Positions 1 through 8,656 of a DNA stretch of 64,000 bases are shown here, in pieces. The stretch comes from Halorubrum sp. CBA1229 (GTDB lineage: Archaea > Halobacteriota > Halobacteria > Halobacteriales > Haloferacaceae): positions 2,480,001 to 2,544,000 of the forward strand of contig NZ_CP054585.1 of NCBI RefSeq assembly GCF_003721435.2, read 5' to 3'. The translations under genes and the position numbers were made by a program. The notes beneath the pieces are model-generated. The model ran no database searches and had not been told where the DNA came from. It saw only the letters and a program-made list of their open reading frames with translations. Position 1 is the stretch's first letter. The number at the start of each line of letters is the position of its first letter.

Positions 1-1
1 C

Positions 2-679
2 GAGCCCGACGGCGCGGATCCCGCGCCGGGGCTCGAGGCCGCCCTCGCGGAGCGGATGGCCGCGGCCGACCTCGACGAGACCATCGACGTCGTCGACGAT
101 CCCATCGAGCGCACCGGCGACGTGGTCCACGGCGGCGAGTGCCGCGTCGGGAACTTCGTCGCCGACGCGTTCCGGTGGGCCCACGACGCCGACGTGGGGC
201 TCTCGAACGCCGGCGGGCTGCGACAGGGCGACCCGTGGGCGGGCGAGGTGACGAAGGCCGACCTGATCAGCCTGATCCCGTTCGAGGAGCCCGTGGCGCT
301 CGCGTCGGTCACCGGCGCGGAGCTGCACGACGTGTTCCGCGAGATGGCCGCGCCCGACGTGGACTTCGGCGAGGACGACTGGTGGCACGGCCACGTCTCG
401 AACGCCGAGGTCGTCTGGGACGCCGACGCCGAGCTCGTCCTCGAGGCCACCGTCGGCGGCGAGCCGATCGACCCCGAGGCGCGCTACACCGTCGCCGTCT
501 CGGAGTACCTGCTCCACTCCGAACACGAGTTCCCGACGCTGGCGCAGCGCCACCGGATCGACGAGGCCGACATCCAGTACGAGGTGCTCGCCGCCTACGC
601 CCGCGAACACGGGATCGACCCCGCGGTCGAGGGGCGCATCGAGATCCGGAACCGGGCCGCCACGGCCGACGACGACTGA
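2..679 (+). CDS. 5'-nucleotidase, C-terminal part (cut by window edge)
   Basis: The reading frame is open from the window edge, so the N-terminal metallophosphatase domain lies outside. The visible 225 residues match the 5'-nucleotidase C-terminal substrate-binding domain (UshA/CD73 type): a GNFVADAFRW segment followed by SNAGGLR, which in the family positions the nucleobase and phosphate. The full enzyme would dephosphorylate nucleotides, usually outside the membrane. The gene ends 22 bases before a palindromic AT box that opens a repeat element. The family is clear; the substrate cannot be told from this half. Confidence 0.85.
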   Translation, partial: EPDGADPAPGLEAALAERMAAADLDETIDVVDDPIERTGDVVHGGECRVGNFVADAFRWAHDADVGLSNAGGLRQGDPWAGEVTKADLISLIPFEEPVALASVTGAELHDVFREMAAPDVDFGEDDWWHGHVSNAEVVWDADAELVLEATVGGEPIDPEARYTVAVSEYLLHSEHEFPTLAQRHRIDEADIQYEVLAAYAREHGIDPAVEGRIEIRNRAATADDD

Positions 680-700
680 CGAGACCGCGACGACGACGGC

Positions 701-1120
701 CTATTTATAAATAGACGCGGCGGCGCGTGCCTGCGAGCGGGCTGTAAGCCCGCGAGCAGCGCGCGCGAGGGAGTCGGTCGCCCGGAGCAACGCGGAGGGG
801 CGACCGACGAGGCTGGGGAGGTATGAGGCGCGGTGCGGTTGCGGTGGGAGGGAATCAAAGGGGCAGCCGTGAGGGCGAAGCACGGCGACGCAAGGACCGC
901 AGGGAAGGAGCGAAGCGACTGACCGAGGACCGCAGCGAGCCGCGCGAGCCCTCGCGGCTGGGGCTTTGGAGGTGTTCACCGCAAAGAGACCAGTCACGTA
1001 TCGCCGAGCGGCTGGGGCTTTGGCGGTGTTCACCGTCGGTTCTGCAGCAGACGTTTTTTAACCGAGCGGCTGAGGTTTTGGGAGAAATCATCGCTGACCC
1101 GTACTCGGCTATTTATAACT
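701..1120 (+). repeat. Dispersed structured intergenic element, copy A
   Basis: This fills most of the 502-base gap between the convergent 5'-nucleotidase and folD genes. It opens with a perfect palindrome, CTATTTATAAATAG (701-714). Hairpins follow: 737-743 with 747-753; 773-783 with 798-808 (11 bp); and 865-876 with 948-959 (12 bp, one G-U). The core GGCTGGGGCTTTGG occurs at 956 and 1010, with a degenerate third copy at 1068. A T6 run at 1053-1058 could end a transcript, and a second AT box lies at 1109-1120. Copy B at 57945 shares the same order of parts. Bases 1121-1181 show nothing recognisable. A structured RNA or mobile repeat is inferred; a tiny in-frame peptide is the alternative. Confidence 0.7.
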
Positions 1121-1181
1121 GACCGTCAACCACGTACAAACACCAACTGCAGCAATCCACCGAGCCCGCCGCCTCTCCGCC

Positions 1182-2102
1182 TCAGTCCAGATCCACGTCG
1201 ACGTCGTGCTGGAGCCCGGCCGCCTTCACCGTATTATAAAGGAGCATCGCGCGCGTCATCGGCCCGACGCCGCCGGGAACCGGCGTGATCGCCCCCGCCA
1301 CTTCGCTCGCCGACTCGTACTCCACGTCGCCCACCAGCTCGTACCCCTTCTCGGTGTCCGCGTCGACCCGATTGATCCCCACGTCGATCACCGTCGCCCC
1401 TTCCTTCAGCATCGAACCGTCGACGAACTCCGGGATGCCGGCGGCGGCGATCACGAGGTCCGCGTCCGCGAGCTTCCCTTCCAGGTCCTCGGTCCGGGAG
1501 TGACAGACCGTCGTGGTCGCGTTCCCGGTCGGCGCCTTCTGGATCAGGAGGTTCGCCATCGGCTTCCCGACGATATCTGACCGGCCGACGACGACCGCGT
1601 CGGCGCCCTCCGTCTCCACGTCGTACGCCGCGAGGAGCTTCTGGACGCCGTGCGGGGTACAAGGTTTAAATCGGGCGTCGCCCGCGACGAGCCGGCCGAC
1701 GTTCTCCGGGTGGAAGCCGTCAACGTCCTTCTCCGGGGCGATCCGCCGGAGGACGCTCCGCCTGTCGACGTGGTCGGGGACCGGCAGCTGGACGAGGATG
1801 CCGTGGACGTCCTCGCGCTCGTTGAGGTCGTCGATGGTGTCGTACAGTTCCTCGGCGGGCGCGTCGGCGTCGATCTCGACGTGGACGCTCTCGATACCGA
1901 CCTCCTCGCAGTCGCGCTGCTTCATCGAGACGTACGTCTCGCTGGCCGGGTCGTCGCTCATCAACACGGTGGCGAGCCCCGGGGTCACGCCCGCCGCCTC
2001 CAGCGTCTCGACGTGCTCGGTCACGTCGGCGCGCACGTCGGCCGCGACGGCCTCGCCGTCGATGATCGTCGTCGCGTCCGCGTCGTCGGTGCCTTCACTC
2101 AT
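1182..2102 (-). CDS. folD: FolD: methylenetetrahydrofolate dehydrogenase/cyclohydrolase
   Basis: This 306-residue enzyme interconverts 5,10-methylene-, methenyl- and 10-formyl-tetrahydrofolate, supplying one-carbon units in the cytosol. Y57 and K61 in the YVSMK motif are the catalytic pair; GILVQLPVP (101-109), CTPHG near 148, VVGRSDIVGKPMA near 167 and PVPGGVGPMT near 280 are family signatures. Length is normal. The start at 2102 (MSEGT) is preferred over an in-frame ATG at 2129, because a TATA-like CTTTTGTATC lies about 27 bases upstream of it and overlaps the earlier codon. Its 3' end faces repeat copy A. Confidence 0.97.
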   Translation of the reverse strand: MSEGTDDADATTIIDGEAVAADVRADVTEHVETLEAAGVTPGLATVLMSDDPASETYVSMKQRDCEEVGIESVHVEIDADAPAEELYDTIDDLNEREDVHGILVQLPVPDHVDRRSVLRRIAPEKDVDGFHPENVGRLVAGDARFKPCTPHGVQKLLAAYDVETEGADAVVVGRSDIVGKPMANLLIQKAPTGNATTTVCHSRTEDLEGKLADADLVIAAAGIPEFVDGSMLKEGATVIDVGINRVDADTEKGYELVGDVEYESASEVAGAITPVPGGVGPMTRAMLLYNTVKAAGLQHDVDVDLD

Positions 2103-2208
2103 ACTCGAACCGAGGGCGAGCCGATACAAAAGTGACGCGGGATCGTGTCGATCTCGGCGCTCCTGCCGCGATTTTTATACACGAAGCTGTACACACCGGC
2201 GTCGCGGG

Positions 2209-3033
2209 CTACTCCGGGAACAGCTCTTCCTCGCGCTCGACCGCGTCGATCGCGGCGATCTCCTCCGCGGTCAGCTCTAGCTCCGCGGCCGCGAGGTTCG
2301 CGCGGAGGTGGCGCTCGCTCGACGCCTTCGGGATCGTCACGACCGGTTCCTTCGCGGTCGCCCACGCGATCGCGACCGCCTCGGGCGTCGCGTCGCGCGC
2401 CTCCGCGACCTCGATCACGGCGTCGATCTCGCTCACTCGCCCGCCGGCCAGCGGCGAGTAGGCGACCACGGTGTAGCCGTGTTCCCGGGCGTGCTCCAGC
2501 AGCTCGGGCTTATAAAACAGCGGGTGCAGCTCGGTCTGGTGGGCCGCAAGCGGCGCGTCGAGGACCTCGATCGCGCGGTCCAGCTGGTCGAGTTCGAAGT
2601 TCGAGACCCCGACGTTCCGGACGAGCCCCTCCTCGACCAGCCGGTCGAGCGCGGGCAGCGTCGCCTCCGGGCCGTAGTCGCCCCGCGGGCGGTGGACGTA
2701 CAGCAGGTCGATCGCCCCGACGCCGAGCCGATCGGCGCTCTCGCGGGCCGCCGGCCCCACGTCGTCGCCGGCGAGGTCGTCGATCCACAGCTTCGTCGCG
2801 ACGGTCACGTCCTCGCGACGCACGCCGCCGCGGGCGAGATCTTCGCCGCCGGCGACGCCGTCGCCGTTCGCGTCGCTCGCGGCGAGCCCGTCGGCGAGCC
2901 CCTCGCCGACGACCGCCTCGTTGCCGTAGATCCGCGCGGTGTCGAGGTGACGGTAGCCGAGGGCGAGCGCGGTCGCGACCGCGTCGGGGTCGTCGATCCC
3001 CATCGTGCCGAGACCGACGGGCGGGAGGTCCAT
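2209..3033 (-). CDS. Aldo/keto reductase
   Basis: A 274-residue NAD(P)H-dependent carbonyl reductase of the AKR TIM-barrel superfamily. The catalytic set is visible: DTARIYGNE (Asp and Tyr), VTVATKLW (Lys) and LLYVHRP (His), followed by GVSNFE and a C-terminal IPKASS cofactor motif. It resembles 2,5-diketo-gluconate reductase-type enzymes, but the substrate is not predictable. The start at 3033 has CTTTTTG about 25 bases upstream. The frame stays open much further upstream only because it shadows the HAD gene. Confidence 0.93.
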   Translation of the reverse strand: MDLPPVGLGTMGIDDPDAVATALALGYRHLDTARIYGNEAVVGEGLADGLAASDANGDGVAGGEDLARGGVRREDVTVATKLWIDDLAGDDVGPAARESADRLGVGAIDLLYVHRPRGDYGPEATLPALDRLVEEGLVRNVGVSNFELDQLDRAIEVLDAPLAAHQTELHPLFYKPELLEHAREHGYTVVAYSPLAGGRVSEIDAVIEVAEARDATPEAVAIAWATAKEPVVTIPKASSERHLRANLAAAELELTAEEIAAIDAVEREEELFPE

Positions 3034-3092
3034 GCCCGACGCTGGGCCCGAGCGAAACAAAAAGCGTCCGGCTTCGCCCGGCTGAGGGCGGA

Positions 3093-3782
3093 TCAGACCG
3101 GACCGCCGCGCTCCGCGTCCACCGGCGCCCGTCCGCAGATGCTCACGAGGTCGTGGAGGTCGTCGATCTCGTAGGTCGGCTGGCATGAGAGCTCGGTCGA
3201 GCGCCGGTGCGGTCGCCGCACGAACGCGGAGTCGATCCCGGCGTTGTCGGCGGCGCGTACGTCCGACTCGTTGTCGCCGACGAACAGCGCCGTCTCGGCC
3301 CCGAGGTCCTCCAGAGCGCGTTCGAGGTAGTACGGCGACGGCTTCTTCCGCGAGAGGCTGGCGATCGACGGCTCGCGCCCGTACGCCACATCGAACTGCC
3401 CCGCGAGGCCGAAGTGGCTCAGGATTGCGTCGACGGTCGCCTGTTGGTTCGAGGAGACAACGCCGAGCGGGGTGTCGAGGAACCGGAGCGTGTCGACGTC
3501 CTCGTACGGCGTCTTCCGTCCCTTCCGGGCCGCGTCGATCTGGGCGGCCGAGGCCAGCTCGTCGCGAACGCGCCAGAACTCCCCCGGGTCGACCCCATAG
3601 CGCTCGCAGATGTCGGTGAGGGTCGCGGGGTCCACGCCGACGGCGACGTCGTCCACGTGGGCGAGGTCGGGGTCCTCGACGCCGAGGCTCACGAACGCGT
3701 CCCAGGCGGCCTCCCGGAGCGTGTCGAACGAGGTCCGTCCGACGAGCACTCCGTCGTTGTCGAGGACGACGGCGTCGTACAC
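3093..3782 (-). CDS. HAD superfamily hydrolase (phosphoglycolate-phosphatase-like)
   Basis: A 229-residue HAD phosphatase. Motif I is DNDGVL near residue 8 with the nucleophile Asp, motif II is VVSSNQ, motif III is the Lys in KKPSPYYL, and motif IV is GDNESD. The helical cap between motifs I and II is typical of subfamily I phosphoglycolate-phosphatase-like proteins. The substrate is unknown. It lies 59 bases upstream of the aldo/keto reductase on the same strand, but both have their own TATA-like box (CCTTTTTG near 3810 here), so co-transcription is uncertain. Confidence 0.9.
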   Translation of the reverse strand: MYDAVVLDNDGVLVGRTSFDTLREAAWDAFVSLGVEDPDLAHVDDVAVGVDPATLTDICERYGVDPGEFWRVRDELASAAQIDAARKGRKTPYEDVDTLRFLDTPLGVVSSNQQATVDAILSHFGLAGQFDVAYGREPSIASLSRKKPSPYYLERALEDLGAETALFVGDNESDVRAADNAGIDSAFVRRPHRRSTELSCQPTYEIDDLHDLVSICGRAPVDAERGGPV

Positions 3783-3884
3783 GTCTCACCCTCGGTGGGT
3801 AACCGGCAAAAAGGTTTCACCGGCTCTGCCGCGGCGACCGGCCACCCGACCGAGAGCCCTCGGAGCCGGGCGGCTCGCGCGGTC

Positions 3885-4025
3885 TCACGCGCCCAGCAGC
3901 CGGAGGACGGCGCCGGCGATCAGGGCGATCGTCCCGGTGAATAGGCCGATGAACGGGATCGGAATCGGTACCGGGATCACGATGAGCAGGACTCCGATCG
4001 CGATCAGCGCCGTGGAGAGTCGCAT
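3885..4025 (-). CDS. Tiny membrane protein (46 aa)
   Basis: A 46-residue protein made almost entirely of two hydrophobic segments (about 5-17 and 24-44), joined by an unusual alternating Pro-Ile turn (VIPVPIPIPFIG). The start at 4025 gives the only sensible product; the frame upstream reads antisense to the leader of the CBS gene. It is divergent from that CBS gene with 121 bases between starts. The role is unknown: a small integral membrane protein, perhaps a stress-linked two-helix hairpin. Confidence 0.7.
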   Translation of the reverse strand: MRLSTALIAIGVLLIVIPVPIPIPFIGLFTGTIALIAGAVLRLLGA

Positions 4026-4146
4026 ACGCTTTTCTCGTCGGCCGCACGGAAATGGGTTCAGCTTGACTGACGAGGGACTCGATCTCAGCATCGAGCACGC
4101 CTCCCGCACTTTCAATACCCGGCGCGTCGAACGTCCGAACTGGACC

Positions 4147-5286
4147 ATGAATATTGTTGATATCGCGGTGCCGGAGTACGTCGAGGTCGACGTCGATGAG
4201 CGACTCGCCAAGGTCCGGTCCATCTTCGAGCGCGAGAATCCGAAGGGGATCATCGTCACCGACGACGGCGAGTACGCCGGCGTGGTCGGGGAAAAACAGC
4301 TCATGCGCTCGCGCATGGAGGACGACACCAAGGTGTCGGCCGTCATGAAGCCCGCGCCCTCCGTCGACCGCCACGAGGACGTTCGCGAAACGGCCCGCCT
4401 CCTCGTCGAGGGCGACGTGAAGATCGCCCCCGTCTACGAGGGCGAGAAGCTCTACGGGATCGTCACGGTCGACCAGATCCTCGAGGCCGTCCTCGAGAGC
4501 CTCGACGCGATCACCGTCGGGCAGGTCGTGACCGAGGACGTCATCGGGATCAACGAGAAGGACAGCGTCGGCCGCGCGATCAACCGCCTGCGCGAGAACG
4601 GGATCTCCCGGCTCCCGGTCCTCGACGAAGACGGCCGGCTGGTCGGCGTCGTCACCACCAACGACATCGTCGAGTTCGTCGTCCGCGACCACGAGCGGCA
4701 GGGCAGCGGCGACCGCGCCGGCGACATCGACCGGATGCTCGACATCCCGGTGTACGACATCATGTCGAGCCCCGTCGTCACCGCGACGGCCGACGAGACC
4801 GCGGAGGCCGTCGTCGAACGGATGTTCGACAACGACATCTCCGGGCTCGTCGTCACGCCGGGCGACGCCGAGACCGTCGCCGGGATGGTGACGAAGACCG
4901 ACGTGCTCCGCGCGCTCACGTTCACCGAGCAGGACTCGATGGACGTTCAGATCACCAACGTCGAGCTGCTTGACACGACCACCCGCGAGCACATCGTCGA
5001 GTCGATCGAGCAGGTCGCCGACAAGTACGCCGCGATGCACGTCATCCACGCCCACGTCCGGCTCCACGCGCACAAGGAGAAGCTCCGCGGCACGCCCCTG
5101 ATCCAGTGTCAGATCCGTCTCCGGACCAACGAGGGCCAGGTCGGCGGCTCCGGCGAGGGGTACGGCGCCGAACACGCCTTCCACGTCGCGCTCGACAAGC
5201 TGGAGCGCAACGTCCTCGAAATCAAGGGCGTCAACGCCGACGAGGAGTACCGCGGCCAGCTGCTCCGCAAGCTCGGCGAGCTGTGA
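4147..5286 (+). CDS. Four-CBS-domain protein with HPF/RaiA-like C-terminal domain
   Basis: A 379-residue soluble protein. Four CBS motifs (about 1-55, 58-115, 130-187, 203-262) form two Bateman modules that in this superfamily sense adenine nucleotides or SAM. The last ~105 residues, starting VQITNVELLD, have the beta-alpha-beta pattern of ribosome hibernation factors (HPF/RaiA), including REHIVESIEQVADKY and AFHVALDKLERNV. An energy-sensing ribosome dormancy factor is inferred. The start at 4147 is set by the CBS domain edge and a TATA-like TTTCAATAC at about -30; the long upstream extension is not coding. Confidence 0.9.
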   Translation: MNIVDIAVPEYVEVDVDERLAKVRSIFERENPKGIIVTDDGEYAGVVGEKQLMRSRMEDDTKVSAVMKPAPSVDRHEDVRETARLLVEGDVKIAPVYEGEKLYGIVTVDQILEAVLESLDAITVGQVVTEDVIGINEKDSVGRAINRLRENGISRLPVLDEDGRLVGVVTTNDIVEFVVRDHERQGSGDRAGDIDRMLDIPVYDIMSSPVVTATADETAEAVVERMFDNDISGLVVTPGDAETVAGMVTKTDVLRALTFTEQDSMDVQITNVELLDTTTREHIVESIEQVADKYAAMHVIHAHVRLHAHKEKLRGTPLIQCQIRLRTNEGQVGGSGEGYGAEHAFHVALDKLERNVLEIKGVNADEEYRGQLLRKLGEL

Positions 5287-5385
5287 GCCGGTAGGACGGC
5301 GCTCGACGGCTCCGGCTTTTCACCGCGTCTTCTCGTCACTCTCCCGCTAAAACCGTCCGAGCGTGGCTGATCTCCGGCTTCCGGA

Positions 5386-6093
5386 CTACGCCTCGGTGCC
5401 CTCGGAGAGCCCGTCGGCGACGATCCGGAAGGTGGCGGTGTCGCCGGCGGGCTTCGAGCGGTGCTTCTCCAGCGTCGCCCGGCGGTTCCCGCCGCGGAAG
5501 CGGTCGACGCGGACGATTGCGCCGGTCCAGTGGTTGAGCGTGTTGCCGCCGAGCGCGCGGTCGCGGTCGGAGTCGGGATCGGTGAACACCTGGTTCGTGA
5601 TCACGACGGCGACGTCGTGACGCCGGGCCAGCGAGAGGAGGTGCGTCACCTGCTTGGCGACCTTCCGGAGGGACTCGCCGCCCTCCGTGTCGCCGGCGCG
5701 CTCCAGCCGGTAGAAGCCGGTCGCGGAGTCCAACACGATCAGCTCGACCTCCTCGGCGAGCTCCTCGGCGTCGCGGACCGCCTCGCGCTGGTCGTCGAAG
5801 TCGTACGCCTCCGAGATCACCAGCCGCGACGCGATCTCCTCGACCGTGTCGTCGACGGCGGGGTCGTCGGCTCTCCCCGCGGCCAGCTGCTCGAACCGGT
5901 CGATAGAGAGCCCCTCGGTGTCGATGTAGAGGGCGCGGTCGCCGCGGCCGGCGACCTCGACCGCCGCGGCCAGCGCGAGGTTCGTCTTCCCCGCCGCGGG
6001 CGGGCCGTACACCTGCGTGACGACGCCGCGCTCGAACCCGCCGCCCAACAGGTCGTCGACCGGCCGACAGCCGGTCGGGATCGGATCGCTCAC
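5386..6093 (-). CDS. radB: RadB, RecA/RadA-family recombination protein
   Basis: A 235-residue RadA paralogue of euryarchaea. Walker A is GPPAAGKTN (30-38) and Walker B is LIVLDSATG (119-127). It has the ATPase core but lacks the N-terminal helix-hairpin-helix domain of RadA, as is normal for RadB. Family members assist RadA filament formation and recombinational repair. TITNQVF-like and GGNTLNHWTGAIVR segments match the family. A strong TATA box GTATTTAAAC (6117-6126) sits 24-33 bases before the ATG, suggesting a leaderless monocistronic message. Confidence 0.95.
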   Translation of the reverse strand: MSDPIPTGCRPVDDLLGGGFERGVVTQVYGPPAAGKTNLALAAAVEVAGRGDRALYIDTEGLSIDRFEQLAAGRADDPAVDDTVEEIASRLVISEAYDFDDQREAVRDAEELAEEVELIVLDSATGFYRLERAGDTEGGESLRKVAKQVTHLLSLARRHDVAVVITNQVFTDPDSDRDRALGGNTLNHWTGAIVRVDRFRGGNRRATLEKHRSKPAGDTATFRIVADGLSEGTEA

Positions 6094-6116
6094 TGTGAGT
6101 CGCCTTGCCCGCGCTC

Positions 6117-6126
6117 GTATTTAAAC
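6117..6126 (-). promoter_or_regulatory. TATA box of radB
   Basis: On the minus strand this reads GTTTAAATAC, one of the cleanest archaeal TATA boxes in the window. It is centred about 28 bases before the radB ATG, the spacing expected when transcription starts at or next to the start codon. Confidence 0.65.
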
Positions 6127-6300
6127 GGTCGATCGCCGCGGCTCGCGGTCGGCGACCGGGAGCGCGTGACTGTAGTTAACTGTCCAGGCGCGTCGCTCGT
6201 CGGGGTGAAATAAGCGTGAAAGAACGGAACGGTCGCCGGTCTCGGTGACCGGCGACGGGGTCCGGTAGTGCGTGCGGACGCGGCGTCCGCGGTAGAATCG

Positions 6301-6507
6301 TTAGTTGCGCGTCAGGTTCGTCGCGCGGGGTCCCTTGGGGGACGACTCGATGTCGAACTCGACCTCCTGGCCCTCCTCGAGGTCCGGGCCGCCGACGTCT
6401 TCCATGTGGAAGAACACGTCCTCGTCGTCGTCGAGATCGCCGTCGTCAGTCGAAATGAAACCGTAGCCGCCAGTGTCGTTGAAGAAGTCAACCTTACCGT
6501 TTGCCAT
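6301..6507 (-). CDS. Cold-shock domain protein (CspA family)
   Basis: A 68-residue single cold-shock domain, likely a nucleic-acid-binding RNA chaperone in the cytosol. RNP1-like GGYGFIST and RNP2-like DVFFHMED are present, with the acidic insert DDGDLDDDED typical of haloarchaeal versions. The start at 6507 (MANGKVDFF) matches the family; three extra residues are possible from an in-frame ATG at 6516. It is a single-gene unit, with nothing co-directional nearby. Confidence 0.95.
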   Translation of the reverse strand: MANGKVDFFNDTGGYGFISTDDGDLDDDEDVFFHMEDVGGPDLEEGQEVEFDIESSPKGPRATNLTRN

Positions 6508-6688
6508 TGCAACCAAACGTACAGGCCTTTCGGGGATAACGCTTGCGAGGGTCGTGGTACCATGACCATCCCGGCCGGTCGGTCGCCGGCGACCGCTGTG
6601 ACTCTCTCGGGTACGGGCCGCCTGTGCTCATCGCGTGCCATCAGTCGCGAGGTTCATTTACGAGCGTCCGCGTAGGACGAACATACAC

Positions 6689-7384
6689 ATGGATCGTCGC
6701 ACCTACCTGCGGTCGCTCGCCGCGACCGGCGCCGCCACCACCACCACCGCGACCGCCGGCTGTCTCGGCGTCCTCGGCGCGGGCGGCGCCGAGGGGACCG
6801 TCCTCGGCCCGCCGGAGCGGGACCTCAGCGAGGCGTCGCACCCGAGCTACGGCGACGAGATGCCACACATCACGGTTCCCGATCCGATCACGGGCGAGGA
6901 GGTGTCCACCGAGGGCCTCGAAGGCGAGCGCGCCGTCCTGTGGACCTCGTTTTACACCAACTGCCCCGACGGCGTCTGTCCCGCGCTCATCCTCCGGCTC
7001 CGGCGCGCACAGGAGTACGCCGCCGAGCAGGGGTTCGGCGACGAGGCGGCGTTCCTCGCGCTCACGTTCGACCCCGAGCGCGACACCGCCGAGGTGCTCC
7101 GCGAGTACGCCGGCCAGCGCGGCGTCGACCTCGGCGCCGGCAACTGGCACTTCCTCCGCCCGGAGAGCTACGAGCGGGGACAGGAGCTGATGGACGAGGA
7201 GTTCGGGCTCGTGATCGAGAAGCGGGACGCGGACGAGTACCAGAACATCGAGTACCGGTTCCCTCACGTCGGTATCATCCTCCTCGCCAACGAGGACGGG
7301 ATCGTCGAGCGGGTGTACCCGAGGGGTCCCCAGACGGACGTCGAGCGGATCGTCGACGACTTCGAGCGGGTGGTCACCGCGTGA
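6689..7384 (+). CDS. SCO1/SenC-like lipoprotein
   Basis: A 231-residue thioredoxin-fold protein related to SCO copper chaperones, which help assemble the CuA centre of cytochrome c oxidase. A twin-arginine signal (RRTYLRS) leads to a lipobox with Cys25 (TAGC), so it is probably anchored outside the membrane. The metal/thiol motif is C92-PDGV-C97, one residue longer than the usual CxxxC; His193 in FPHVGII is the likely third ligand. The start at 6689 fits the signal peptide. A TTTACG box lies near 6657. It is translationally coupled (GTGA overlap) to the next gene. Confidence 0.88.
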   Translation: MDRRTYLRSLAATGAATTTTATAGCLGVLGAGGAEGTVLGPPERDLSEASHPSYGDEMPHITVPDPITGEEVSTEGLEGERAVLWTSFYTNCPDGVCPALILRLRRAQEYAAEQGFGDEAAFLALTFDPERDTAEVLREYAGQRGVDLGAGNWHFLRPESYERGQELMDEEFGLVIEKRDADEYQNIEYRFPHVGIILLANEDGIVERVYPRGPQTDVERIVDDFERVVTA

Positions 7385-7926
7385 GGCGCCGCCACCTCCT
7401 CGCCGGGCTCGCGAGCGTCGGCGCCCTCGGCGGGGCCGGCGCCGTCGCGACCGGCGGCGTCCCCGACGCGCTCGGCGGCGGTGACGCGCCGGAGCCGATC
7501 GAGCCGGTGACGCTCGACACGATCGAAGCGCCCGGGAGCCGCGACGGCGACGTGACGCTCCCGGCCCCCGACCGCCCGACGTTCGTCGACTTCTTCGCGA
7601 CATGGTGTAAGCCCTGCGTCGAGCAGATGCCCGACCTCGCGGAGGCCCACGACCGGATCGGCGACGAGGCGCTGTTCGTTTCGGTGACGCCTCAGGATGT
7701 CGGCGGCTCAGTGAGCGAGGAGAAGGTGGTCAACTGGTGGCGCGAGAACGACGGCGACTGGCTCGTCGCGGCTGACGTCTCGGCCGAGCTCGCCGCCCGA
7801 CTCAACGTCGGCGGCTACCCGAGCGCGCGAGCCATCGACGCGACGGGGCGCGTCCGCTGGGCGACGTCCGGGACCCACACGACGGAGGAGTTCGTCGAGG
7901 GAATCCAGAAGGCGCTCGACCGATGA
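7381..7926 (+). CDS. TlpA/ResA-type thioredoxin-like protein, Tat-exported
   Basis: A 181-residue exported thiol-disulfide oxidoreductase. The GTG start overlaps the stop of the SCO gene (GTGA) and begins directly with a twin-arginine-type RRRHLLAG signal. The active site is FFATWCKPC (C76, C79), followed by a VNWWREN helix and a cis-Pro in GGYPSARAI. It probably reduces cysteines of apocytochromes or the SCO/CuA site outside the cell, taking electrons from the CcdA homologue encoded just downstream. Confidence 0.92.
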   Translation: MRRRHLLAGLASVGALGGAGAVATGGVPDALGGGDAPEPIEPVTLDTIEAPGSRDGDVTLPAPDRPTFVDFFATWCKPCVEQMPDLAEAHDRIGDEALFVSVTPQDVGGSVSEEKVVNWWRENDGDWLVAADVSAELAARLNVGGYPSARAIDATGRVRWATSGTHTTEEFVEGIQKALDR

Positions 7927-8000
7927 CGGGACGCATCGACCGATCGATGACGGGAGGCGCCGACGGATCGGTGACGGGGCGCATCACCCGATGACCGACG
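7921..8000 (+). repeat. Short degenerate tandem repeat at the tlpA/ccdA junction
   Basis: Four imperfect copies of a motif like CGATGACGGGACGCATC begin at 7921, 7945, 7969 and 7989 (periods 24, 24, 20). The first contains the tlpA stop and the last contains the ccdA start. This looks like local duplication of the stop/start overlap, which would have pushed an originally ATGA-coupled pair apart. Confidence 0.6.
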
Positions 8001-8656
8001 TCTCGCTCGCGACCAACGTCCCGTTCGCCGTGACCGCGGGAGTCGCGACGTTCTTCTCGCCGTGCGCGTACCCGCTCTTGCCGGGGTACGTCGGCTTCTA
8101 CGTGAACTCCGTCGACGCCGACGAGGCCTCGGTGACCGGGGCGGGGGTTCGCGGCCTCGCGGCCGCGGTCGGCGTGCTGGCGACGTTCACGTTGCTCGCG
8201 GGCGCGACGGTCCGAGTCGGGCAGTCGACGCTGTCGAACATCACCGTCTTCGAGACGCTCGTCGGCGGGCTGCTGGTCGTCTTCGGACTGCTCGTCGTCG
8301 CCGGACGGGCGCCCTCGGTCTCCGTCTCGCTGCCGAAGCGCCGGACGAGCGTCTTCGGGTTCGGCCTCTTCGGGGCGGGGTACGCGCTCGCCGGCGCGGG
8401 CTGCGTCGCCCCCATCTTCCTCGCCGTCGTCGCGCGCGCCATCGCGCTCCCCGACGAGGCCGCCCTCCTCGTCCTCTCGGTGTACGCCGGCGTCGTCGCG
8501 GTCCTGATGGCCGCGACGACCGTCGCGACCGGCGTGGGGCTGATCAGCAACGCCAACCGGGTGATGACCCACGCCGGGACCCTGAAGCGCGTCGCCGGCG
8601 CGGTGATGATCGTCGCCGGGATCGGCCAGCTGTACCTCTCGCTCGTCGTCTACTGA
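7991..8656 (+). CDS. CcdA/DsbD-type transmembrane electron carrier
   Basis: A 221-residue protein with about six transmembrane helices. The family-defining cysteines are visible in FFSPCAYPLLPGYV (helix 1) and GAGCVAPIF (helix 4). It moves reducing equivalents from cytosolic thioredoxin across the membrane. With the SCO-like and TlpA-like genes directly upstream it forms a compact cytochrome/oxidase-maturation unit. The start at 7991 gives the usual short N-terminus before helix 1. Confidence 0.93.
   Translation: MTDVSLATNVPFAVTAGVATFFSPCAYPLLPGYVGFYVNSVDADEASVTGAGVRGLAAAVGVLATFTLLAGATVRVGQSTLSNITVFETLVGGLLVVFGLLVVAGRAPSVSVSLPKRRTSVFGFGLFGAGYALAGAGCVAPIFLAVVARAIALPDEAALLVLSVYAGVVAVLMAATTVATGVGLISNANRVMTHAGTLKRVAGAVMIVAGIGQLYLSLVVY

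Noticed and set aside
823-1122. 99-codon frame across element copy A as a protein gene
   Set aside because: Composition is basic and unlike neighbouring proteins; conservation with copy B follows hairpin stems rather than codons. The GWGFGG frame is kept only as a hypothesis.
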